Source: Roseovarius faecimaris
GTDB taxonomy: Bacteria; Pseudomonadota; Alphaproteobacteria; Rhodobacterales; Rhodobacteraceae
Assembly (NCBI RefSeq): GCF_009762325.1
Contig: NZ_CP034348.1
Coordinates: 316,501 to 380,500 of the forward strand
DNA length: 64,000 bases
Direction: 5' to 3'
The notes beneath the pieces were generated by a model. The model was given only the letters and a program-made list of their open reading frames with translations. It did no database searches and had not been told where the DNA came from. Each line of letters starts with the position of its first letter. Positions within the stretch are counted from its first letter, which is position 1. A program made the translations under genes and the position numbers. Below, one piece after another: positions 16,445-23,271 of the stretch.

Positions 16445-18003
16445 CAGAGCTCCTGATTGAGCGCGTCGGCGGCCGGGATCTCGCGCTCGCGCCGCGCGAT
16501 ATAGTCGAGCAGGGCCTCGTTGACGCCCGCGTCGAGCTTTGGTTCCTCGTAAGCGTCCAGCAGGTTTCGCGTGTACGTCAGGGCCCGCTCATTGACCTCG
16601 ATGCCGCCCTCCGCCTGCCATTGCTCGATCGAGTTGTTGTCAAACAGCTCGGGCATGAAAAACGCGCGCTGGAAATTCTCCAGCGTATGCGGGTGGCCAA
16701 GGTAATGCCCGCCCGGGCCAATATCGGCCACAGCCGCCAATGCCTCGTCAAAATCATCCCAGCGGATACCTTCGGCCATGCGGTAAGCCATCGCGCATTG
16801 CTCCGCATCGACGACGAACTTGGCCATGGAACAATGCATGCCCGCCTCGTTCCATCCCGCCGAATGCCACATGTAGTTGGTCCCGGCCATTTGCAGAGCC
16901 ATCAGGGTTGTGGCGCTCTCATAACCCGCCTGTGCGTCAAAGGTCTTGGCCCCGCCCAGCGTGTTGGAGGACCGCCACGGCACACGGTAGAATCGCGCCA
17001 TTTGCCCGATCATCAGGTTCATGAGGGAGATTTCAGGCGTCCCCGCCATCGGGGCGCCGGATTTCATGCTCACGGTGCTCAAATAGTGGCCGTAAATCGC
17101 AGGACAGCCCTTGCGCACCACCTGCGTGTAGGCCAGCGCGCTGAGCGCCTCGGCATTGAGCTGCGCCACGGTGGGCGCGACGGAGGCGGGCGTATTGGCC
17201 CCGCCCAGCACGAAGGGCGAGCAGAGCACAGGCTGATTGCGCTTGTTGAAGGCGCGCATGGCCCCCAGCATGGTTTCGTCCCAGACGAGCGGTGAATTGC
17301 CATTGCAATTGCCGGTGCAGACGGGGTGATCCTCCAGAAACGCCTCGCCGAACAGAATGGCGCACATCTCCATCACGTCCTCGGCGTTCTTGGGCGAGGT
17401 GGTCATGCCCATGAAGGTCTTGTCGGAATGCTTCATCGACGAATAAGTGATGCGCAGGTGCCGCTGGCTGATCGGGTGATCATAAGGTTCCACGATATGA
17501 TGCGCCGAGCTGTGCATCGCCGGGAGCATATGGCTCAGCTTGTGGAAATTCGCGAGGTCGGCGAGCGTCGGGTTGCGGCGCACGTCGTCAAGATCGCGCA
17601 GATAGGGCGCGCCGGTCATCGGCACAAAGATCGCGTGATTCCGGCCGAAGGGCAGGTTATTGGCCGGGTTCCGGGCGTGATAGGTGAAGGTTTCGGGGAT
17701 GGTCTTGATCAGCTCGCGCACCAGCCCCCGGTCCAGGTGCACCCGGTCCCCATCCCGCACATCCGCCCCGGCGCGTTTCCAGTCAGCGATGGCGATGTCG
17801 TCGCGGAAGACCACGCCGACATTTTCCAGAATATCCATCGATGCGGCGTCAATCCGCTCGATCTCCTCCTGGCTCATCGGCTCGGTCAGCGGAAGGCCCC
17901 GCTTGAGTGCCGGTAGCATGGTGAAATCCCGCGTTTGCCTTGCCTGTTTGCGTGCTCCGCGCCCCCGGCGCATGGTCCCTACGGCGTCTACACTCATATT
18001 CAT
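16444..18003 (-). CDS. MttB-superfamily methyltransferase, non-pyrrolysine type
   Basis: 519 residues with the TIM-barrel features of the trimethylamine:corrinoid methyltransferase family, seen in stretches such as MTGAPYLRDLDDVRRNPTL, FMGMTTSPKNAEDV and ENFQRAFFMPELF. There is no in-frame TAG, so it lacks pyrrolysine and belongs to the branch whose studied members demethylate glycine betaine, proline betaine or carnitine. No corrinoid protein or reductive activase gene is adjacent. It overlaps the orphan 156-aa gene and the epimerase gene by ATGA junctions. I infer that it removes an N-methyl group from the compound handled by the epimerase; the methyl acceptor is unknown. Confidence 0.88.
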   Translation of the reverse strand: MNMSVDAVGTMRRGRGARKQARQTRDFTMLPALKRGLPLTEPMSQEEIERIDAASMDILENVGVVFRDDIAIADWKRAGADVRDGDRVHLDRGLVRELIKTIPETFTYHARNPANNLPFGRNHAIFVPMTGAPYLRDLDDVRRNPTLADLANFHKLSHMLPAMHSSAHHIVEPYDHPISQRHLRITYSSMKHSDKTFMGMTTSPKNAEDVMEMCAILFGEAFLEDHPVCTGNCNGNSPLVWDETMLGAMRAFNKRNQPVLCSPFVLGGANTPASVAPTVAQLNAEALSALAYTQVVRKGCPAIYGHYLSTVSMKSGAPMAGTPEISLMNLMIGQMARFYRVPWRSSNTLGGAKTFDAQAGYESATTLMALQMAGTNYMWHSAGWNEAGMHCSMAKFVVDAEQCAMAYRMAEGIRWDDFDEALAAVADIGPGGHYLGHPHTLENFQRAFFMPELFDNNSIEQWQAEGGIEVNERALTYTRNLLDAYEEPKLDAGVNEALLDYIARREREIPAADALNQEL

Positions 18004-18470
18004 CGTCCCAAGATGCGAGAGAGAATGCCACGCTTGGGCAGGCTCTCCTTGATAAACCCTTCAAACCCGAGCGGCACGGTTTGCACGATCATGCCGGTGG
18101 GGTCGTCTCCGTTTTCGGTCACCTGCGCGATGACCGAGGCCGTGGCACTTTGCTGCGCTAGATCGCGCAGCATCTCGCCTGCAATGAGGTCCAGCTTGCG
18201 CGCCTGTTTGAACGCGGCGAACTGGCTGGTCTTGGTCAGGCGCTGATCCCTGAAATGCCCGTCGGGGCTGGTGACCAGCACCTTCACACCGGTGGGGCCG
18301 TTCTGATCAAGCTGCACCTTGCAGGCCATTTCCGAGACCATATCGAGCAGCAGAAGCTGCCTAGGGTCGCGCGTCATCGGCGCGGCGCGGGATAAGGTCG
18401 CCTTGGCCGCGATCTGCACCTCTTGCGGCGTATAGGATATCTGAAAGTAGTTACCCCAATCAGCGTTCAC
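18000..18470 (-). CDS. uncharacterised 156-residue protein in the betaine-type operon
   Basis: I do not recognise this protein. It starts with GTG at 18470, overlapping the aldehyde dehydrogenase stop as GTGA, and its stop overlaps the methyltransferase ATG, so it is clearly translated within the operon. It has no signal peptide or membrane helix. The middle is amphipathic helix-rich (FKQARKLDLIAGEMLRDLA) and the C-terminus is basic (PKRGILSRILGR). It has one cysteine (MACKV) and no D-x-H-x-x-G cobalamin-binding motif, so it is not the missing corrinoid protein. Its fixed position directly before the methyltransferase suggests a partner or activation role. Confidence 0.75.
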   Translation of the reverse strand: MNADWGNYFQISYTPQEVQIAAKATLSRAAPMTRDPRQLLLLDMVSEMACKVQLDQNGPTGVKVLVTSPDGHFRDQRLTKTSQFAAFKQARKLDLIAGEMLRDLAQQSATASVIAQVTENGDDPTGMIVQTVPLGFEGFIKESLPKRGILSRILGR

Positions 18471-19957
18471 CCCACATCATCCCCGTCTTTCGGATCGCTC
18501 AGGTCGATCCAGATGGTCTTGAGCTGGGTGAACTGGTCATGGGCGTGGATGGAATTGTCGCGCCCGCCAAAGCCCGACTGTTTGTAGCCCCCGAATGGCG
18601 TGGAGATATCGCCCTCGCCATAGCAGTTCACCGTGACCGTGCCCGCTTTGATCTCGCGCGCGGCGCGGATGGCGGTGCGTACGTTGGCGGTGAAGACCGC
18701 CGCGGCAAGGCCGTAGCTTGTGTCATTGGCGAGCTGGATGGCTTCCTCGGTCGAGGCCACTTCAATCACGCTCAGGACCGGGCCGAAGATCTCTTCGCGC
18801 GCCCGCTTATCGGAGGCTTTGACCTCATAGACGGTCGGCTCCACGAAATTACCCTTGGCTTTGCCGCCCGCCAGCGCCTTGCCCTTGAGATAGCCCGTTA
18901 CCTTCTTGCAGTGATCGGCATCCACCAGCGCGCCCAGGTGATTGGCGGGGTCCAGCGGGTCGCCCGTCTTCCAGTCGCGCAGACGGGCCAGAACCCGCTC
19001 CATCAGCGGCGCCTTGACAGCCTTGTGCACGATCAGCCGCGAGGAGGCGGAGCAGTTCTCGCCCATGTTCCAGAAGGCGGCGTTGACCACATGTTCGGCC
19101 ACGTGATCCAGGTTCTCGGCATCCTCCAGCACCACCGCCGGGTTCTTGCCGCCACATTCCAACGTGACCTCTTTCATGTTGCTGTCCGCCGCATAGCGCA
19201 GGAAGCGTTTGCCGGTCTCGGTGGAGCCGGTAAAGCTGACCATGTCCACGCCCATATGCAGGCCCAGCGGTTCGCCCACGCTTGGCCCGTCACCGGGCAG
19301 CACCTGCAACACCCCGCGCGGCACACCGGCCATATGAGCCACCTCGGCCAGGCGCAGCGCCGTGAGCGAGGTTTGCTCCGCCGGTTTGACGATCACCGAA
19401 TTGCCTGCCGCCAGCGCCGGGCCGATCTTCCACGCCATCATCAGCAGGGGGAAGTTCCACGGCAGCACGGCGGCGACCACGCCGAGAGGTTCCCTCACGA
19501 TCATCGAGAGTGCATCATCGCCAGCGGGCGCTGTCTGGTCATAAATCTTGTCGATCAGCTCGGCATGCCACTTGATCGTGTGGATCGTCTCGGGGATGTC
19601 GATCAACTGGCAATCGCGCACCGGCTTGCCACTATCAAGGCTCTCCATCACCGCGAACTCGTGCTTGCGGCGCGTGATCAGCTTGCACAGGCGGATAAGC
19701 ACGTCCTTGCGTTCGGACGGGTGCGCGCGGGACCACTCGCCCCGGTCGAACGCCTCGCGCGCTTTTTGGACGGCAAAATCCACATCCGCCGCCGCTGCTG
19801 TGCTGATCTTTGTGATCACCTTCCCGGTCGCCGGGTTCACTGTTTCCATCATCGGGCCCGCGCCCTTGCGGAACTTGCCATCGACAAAGGGTGTCTTGGG
19901 AAGGTCCAGATCGGCGGCAATGGCCTTGTATTCATCATGTGTCAGCAGATCGCTCAT
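18467..19957 (-). CDS. NAD(P)-dependent aldehyde dehydrogenase
   Basis: 496 residues, full length for the superfamily. The catalytic residues are E267 (LECGGKNP) and C302 (GENCSASSR); the cofactor site FTGSTETGK is at 242-250. It resembles gamma-glutamyl-gamma-aminobutyraldehyde/betaine aldehyde-type enzymes. With a DapA-family lyase directly upstream, a plausible substrate is the semialdehyde that lyase releases, for example 2-oxoglutarate semialdehyde in hydroxyproline degradation, giving 2-oxoglutarate. Its start overlaps the lyase stop and its stop overlaps the GTG of the orphan gene. Other aldehydes cannot be excluded by sequence alone. Confidence 0.9.
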   Translation of the reverse strand: MSDLLTHDEYKAIAADLDLPKTPFVDGKFRKGAGPMMETVNPATGKVITKISTAAAADVDFAVQKAREAFDRGEWSRAHPSERKDVLIRLCKLITRRKHEFAVMESLDSGKPVRDCQLIDIPETIHTIKWHAELIDKIYDQTAPAGDDALSMIVREPLGVVAAVLPWNFPLLMMAWKIGPALAAGNSVIVKPAEQTSLTALRLAEVAHMAGVPRGVLQVLPGDGPSVGEPLGLHMGVDMVSFTGSTETGKRFLRYAADSNMKEVTLECGGKNPAVVLEDAENLDHVAEHVVNAAFWNMGENCSASSRLIVHKAVKAPLMERVLARLRDWKTGDPLDPANHLGALVDADHCKKVTGYLKGKALAGGKAKGNFVEPTVYEVKASDKRAREEIFGPVLSVIEVASTEEAIQLANDTSYGLAAAVFTANVRTAIRAAREIKAGTVTVNCYGEGDISTPFGGYKQSGFGGRDNSIHAHDQFTQLKTIWIDLSDPKDGDDVG

Positions 19958-20862
19958 TTACCCTCTCCTTCGATGGCGGCGATGGCGGTATCCAGCGTGC
20001 GGATCACCTCTTCGAGCGCGCGCTTGTCGTCCTTGTTCAGCGGGTGCAGGGGCCTGAGCGGCGGGCCCGCATTGATCCCGCGCAGGGTCAGCCCGTGCTT
20101 GATGCATTGGATGAACTTGCCGCCCTGTTCGAGCACCCGCATCAGCGGCATCATCGCGCTCATGATGGCGCGACCCTTGGTGAAATCGCCCTCCAGCACG
20201 CAGGCACGGTAAAGCGCCACATGCGCCTGAGGGGCGAAATTGGACCCGGCACAAACCCAGCCGCGTGCGCCCCAGGCGAAAAACTCCAGCGCCTGATCGT
20301 CCATGCCGCACAGCAGGCCCAGATGAGGATAATCACGCGCAATCATGTGCAGGCGGTTGATGTCGCCCGAGCTTTCCTTGATCCCGCAGAAATTGGGTGA
20401 GCGGCCGAGGCGGTCCAGCGTGTCCTCGTCCATGTTTACACCCATCCGGCCGGGATAGTTGTAGAGCATCACGGGCATATCCACCGCACGATCGATGGCC
20501 AGCGCGTGCAGGGCGATCTCGCGGCCCGTGGGCACGGAATAGGGCGGGGTGGCCACGAGGATGGCATCGGCACCGACCTCCTTGGCCATTCTGGCATATG
20601 CGATGCTGTCCTCGGTGCGCAGCGCCCCGGTGCCCACGCAATATGGCACACGCCCCTTGATCAGATCCTTGATCCGTCGCGCGAGGAAGGCGCGGGTTTC
20701 AAAATCCTGCGCATAATATTCGCCCGTGGTCCCGGCGCTGATGATGCCATGCACACCGCCCTCGATGAGATGCTCCACCGTCTCGGCCAAAGCCTCTTCG
20801 TTGACGCTGAAATCCTCGTGCACGGGCGTGACGATGGGCGTCCATATGCCTTCAAATTGCAT
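19954..20862 (-). CDS. DapA-family lyase/deaminase (Schiff-base class I aldolase fold)
   Basis: 302 residues of the dihydrodipicolinate synthase/N-acetylneuraminate lyase family. The Schiff-base lysine is K162 (CGIKESSGD), the active-site tyrosine lies in LYNYPGR (134-140), and the carboxylate-binding loop is GTTGE (44-48). Its start lies inside the end of the GntR gene (11-base overlap). True DapA genes are usually not embedded in catabolic operons. Here a deaminase of pyrroline-4-hydroxy-2-carboxylate, as in hydroxyproline catabolism, or another 2-keto acid lyase/dehydratase fits best. That assignment rests on the neighbouring epimerase, oxidase and aldehyde dehydrogenase. Confidence 0.85.
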   Translation of the reverse strand: MQFEGIWTPIVTPVHEDFSVNEEALAETVEHLIEGGVHGIISAGTTGEYYAQDFETRAFLARRIKDLIKGRVPYCVGTGALRTEDSIAYARMAKEVGADAILVATPPYSVPTGREIALHALAIDRAVDMPVMLYNYPGRMGVNMDEDTLDRLGRSPNFCGIKESSGDINRLHMIARDYPHLGLLCGMDDQALEFFAWGARGWVCAGSNFAPQAHVALYRACVLEGDFTKGRAIMSAMMPLMRVLEQGGKFIQCIKHGLTLRGINAGPPLRPLHPLNKDDKRALEEVIRTLDTAIAAIEGEGK

Positions 20863-21556
20863 CGGTTCTGTCCTTCGGTATGGCGATCTCGATCGGCAGC
20901 GGATCGGGGCGCACGAAGCGCTCCAACCGGTCGCGAGAGAGATTCCAGTGGTCGATTGTCAGGCCCACCGCATATTCGGCATCCTGCCGGGCGATGGCGT
21001 CGATCATGGCGTCGTGCTGTTCTATCGCGAGGGTCACGCGCCGGGCGTCTTCGTCGGAGGTGGGGCGATAGAAGGTCTGGCTGAGCCGGGTGTGGTCGAT
21101 CAGCATGCGCATGAGCGCGGTGAGCAGATAGGGATTGTGGGACATGCGCCCGATCTGCTCGTGAAAATGGTGGTTGAGCAGGGCGGCTTTACCGGCGTCC
21201 CCGGCCTCGGCAGCCTCGCGAAACTTCGCCTGGGTCCGGCGCAGAGGCGCCAGTTCCGCCTCTCTGCGGTTCTCGGCGGCAAGACGCGCGATATTGGCAT
21301 AGATCAGCGGGGCGGTCTGAAAGAACATCCGCATGGTGCCGAGGTCCATCGAGGCCACGCGTGTGGCGCGGTTCTGCTCTTGCGTGAGATAGCCCTCACC
21401 GGCAAGACGTTGAAAAATCTCACGTATCGGTGTGCGTGACAGGCCGTATTCTTCGCAGAGCGCAGCCTCGTCCAGCTCGGAGCCGGGGACGATTGCCTGT
21501 GTCAGGATGCGCATGCGCAGGTCTTCGATACAGCGGGATTTGCGGTCTTTGGACAT
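20852..21556 (-). CDS. GntR-family regulator with FCD ligand domain
   Basis: 234 residues from the ATG at 21556; an upstream extension of 47 residues would cross the promoter and operator. The N-terminal winged helix (LRMRILTQAIVPGSELDEAAL, then YGLSRTPIREIFQRLAGEGYL) is classic GntR. The C-terminal all-helical FCD domain carries the spaced histidines expected for metal or carboxylate ligand binding (NHHFHEQIG, EQHDAMIDAI, IDHW). It is the first gene of the catabolic operon and would sense an operon metabolite and autoregulate. A 15-bp perfect palindrome upstream is its probable site. Confidence 0.9.
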   Translation of the reverse strand: MSKDRKSRCIEDLRMRILTQAIVPGSELDEAALCEEYGLSRTPIREIFQRLAGEGYLTQEQNRATRVASMDLGTMRMFFQTAPLIYANIARLAAENRREAELAPLRRTQAKFREAAEAGDAGKAALLNHHFHEQIGRMSHNPYLLTALMRMLIDHTRLSQTFYRPTSDEDARRVTLAIEQHDAMIDAIARQDAEYAVGLTIDHWNLSRDRLERFVRPDPLPIEIAIPKDRTDAI

Positions 21557-21579
21557 GAGAAAGGCTGACTCGGTGAATT

Positions 21580-21619
21580 TATACAATTTGTATACAGCAG
21601 GTATACGTGAGTCGGTCAA
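21580..21619 (-). promoter_or_regulatory. probable promoter and GntR operator of the betaine-type operon
   Basis: TATACAA-T-TTGTATA at 21580-21594 is a perfect 15-bp palindrome of the FadR/FCD operator type. GTATAC occurs at 21590-21595 and again at 21601-21606. On the minus strand TTGACC (21619-21614) and TGTATA (21596-21591) are 17 bases apart and could be -35 and -10 elements (the -10 match is weak). The palindrome overlaps the putative -10 and transcript start, as expected for repression. Confidence 0.65.
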
Positions 21620-21636
21620 TCGTTTTCTTCGGAAAC

Positions 21637-21669
21637 AAAAAACCCGCCTCCGGGTGGGGAGGCGGGTTT
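21637..21669 (-). terminator. Rho-independent terminator after the aminotransferase gene
   Basis: Perfect stem AACCCGCCTCC (21641-21651) with GGAGGCGGGTT (21658-21668) and a 6-base loop. On the minus strand the stem is followed by a run of six T (complement of 21637-21642). It ends transcription of the taurine:pyruvate aminotransferase gene and separates it from the GntR promoter. Confidence 0.88.
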
Positions 21670-21710
21670 GACAGGGTCGGAAGGTGCGTGAAATCACGCA
21701 CCCTACGGCT

Positions 21711-23111
21711 TTAGCCGAACACCTTGGTCAGGGCCTTGTCGGTGGCCGAGACAATCTCGTCGATATCGTCCTTGGTGGCGATGAGCGCCGGGCTGTAGCA
21801 GAGCGTGTTGTTGAAGCCGGGGATCGACCGGTTGGTCACGCCGATAATCACGCCTTGCGCCATGCAGTCGGCCACGACCGCCTGTGCCATTTTCTCATCC
21901 ACCGGTTCCTTGCTGGTGCGGTCGGCCACCAGTTCGGCCCCGAGAAACAGACCCTTGCCGCGCACATCGCCAATCACCGCGTGCTTGTCCTGAAGCGCGC
22001 GAAGCTGGTCGATCATGTAGTCGCCCATCTTGGTAGTGTTCTCCAGAAGGCCTTCTTCCTCGATAATGGCGATGTTTTCCAGCGCTGCCGCCGGGCCCGC
22101 GGTACAGCCGCCAAAGGTCGAGATATCGCGGAAATAGTTCAGCGGATCGGTGGTGTCGTCACGGAACATCTCGAACACTTTTTCGTTGGTCACGCAGCAG
22201 GCAATCGCCGCATAGCCCGAGGCCACGCCTTTCGCCATGGTGACGAAATCGGGCTCCACACCATAGTGCTGATACCCGAACCATTCGGTCCCGGTGCGGC
22301 CCACGCCACAGACCACCTCGTCGATATGCAGCAGGATGTCGTACTTGCGGCACAGTTCCTGCACGCGCGGCCAGTAGCCCTCGGGCGCGGGGATGACGCC
22401 GCCACCAGCGGTCACCGGCTCAAGGCAGAGTGCGCCCACGGTGTCCGGCCCTTCCGCCTTGATCACCTCTTCGATCGCGTTCACCGCCGCCTCGGCATAG
22501 GCCTCGCCGGTCAGGTTCCACTGCGCGCGGTATTCCATACAATGCGGCACCCGGATGAAGCCCGGTGCGAAGGGGCCATATTGCGCGCCACGCTCATCCT
22601 GCCCACCGGCGGACATCGTGGCCAGGGTCGAGCCGTGGTAATCGCGGTCGCGGTAGAGGATCTTGTATTTCTTGCCGCCATAGCGCTTGTGCGAAATCTG
22701 GCGAACCATCTTGAAGGCTTTCTCATTCGCCTCCGAGCCGGAATTGGTGAAGTAGACGCGGCTCATGCCAGGCATCTTGCTGATCAGCTTTTCCGAGAAG
22801 AGCGCGCCGGGGATCGAGCCGGTGGAGCCCGCGAAATAGGGCAGCTGGATCAGCTGGTCGCGCACGGCATTGGCGATCCGTTCGCGGCCATAGCCGACAT
22901 TGACCGTCCAGACCCCGCCGGAGACGGCATCGAGGTGCTCCTTGCCCTTCTGGTCCCAAACGCGCATGCCGCGGCCCTCGACGATGATCCGCGGGTCGGC
23001 CTTCGGGTCTGTGCCGGTCCAGGGGGCGTGCTGGATCAGATGATGCCAGACATGGGCGCGGTCGGCCTCGACCACTTGAGTGATGTCGTTGTTAAGAACC
23101 TTGCCGTCCAT
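21711..23111 (-). CDS. tpa: taurine:pyruvate aminotransferase
   Basis: A 466-residue class III PLP aminotransferase. The internal-aldimine lysine is K294 in TMAKGVASGY, the pyridine-contact aspartate is D264 (HIDEVVCGVG), and GSEANEKAFK follows near residue 125. The N-terminus (NNDITQVVEADR, HHLIQHAP) and the GGVWTVNVGYG stretch closely match roseobacter Tpa, which converts taurine plus pyruvate to sulfoacetaldehyde plus alanine. No sulfoacetaldehyde acetyltransferase or taurine transporter is adjacent. Two CTGGACYTA repeats upstream resemble TauR sites and support the call. Another omega-amino acid transaminase is the alternative. Confidence 0.82.
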   Translation of the reverse strand: MDGKVLNNDITQVVEADRAHVWHHLIQHAPWTGTDPKADPRIIVEGRGMRVWDQKGKEHLDAVSGGVWTVNVGYGRERIANAVRDQLIQLPYFAGSTGSIPGALFSEKLISKMPGMSRVYFTNSGSEANEKAFKMVRQISHKRYGGKKYKILYRDRDYHGSTLATMSAGGQDERGAQYGPFAPGFIRVPHCMEYRAQWNLTGEAYAEAAVNAIEEVIKAEGPDTVGALCLEPVTAGGGVIPAPEGYWPRVQELCRKYDILLHIDEVVCGVGRTGTEWFGYQHYGVEPDFVTMAKGVASGYAAIACCVTNEKVFEMFRDDTTDPLNYFRDISTFGGCTAGPAAALENIAIIEEEGLLENTTKMGDYMIDQLRALQDKHAVIGDVRGKGLFLGAELVADRTSKEPVDEKMAQAVVADCMAQGVIIGVTNRSIPGFNNTLCYSPALIATKDDIDEIVSATDKALTKVFG

Positions 23112-23205
23112 CGGGTTGCTCCATCAGCTAGCGCCCGCGTCAGAAACGGGCCATGGGGAATCGGGAATGATCAGCACGTATCATCGGGCCAGAGAGAGCG
23201 CGTTG

Positions 23206-23238
23206 ATAGGTCCAGTGGCGTTTTATAGGTAAGTCCAG
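23206..23238 (-). promoter_or_regulatory. TauR-like direct repeats upstream of tpa
   Basis: On the minus strand CTGGACTTAC (23238-23229) and CTGGACCTAT (23215-23206) are direct repeats 23 bp apart, about two helical turns. The site reported for TauR, the MocR-type taurine regulator of Rhodobacter, is, as I recall, two CTGGAC(C/T)TAA repeats; each copy here matches nine of ten positions. They lie about 95-127 bases before the tpa start codon. Confidence 0.62.
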
Positions 23239-23271
23239 CGCGCCGCGCATCTGGCTTATTGGCCGACCGCG

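Noticed and set aside
18539..20212. 557-codon open frame on the plus strand
   Set aside because: It lies antisense to the overlapping aldehyde dehydrogenase and DapA-family genes, is His/Arg/Gln-rich and has no family features; a product of high GC content at third positions.
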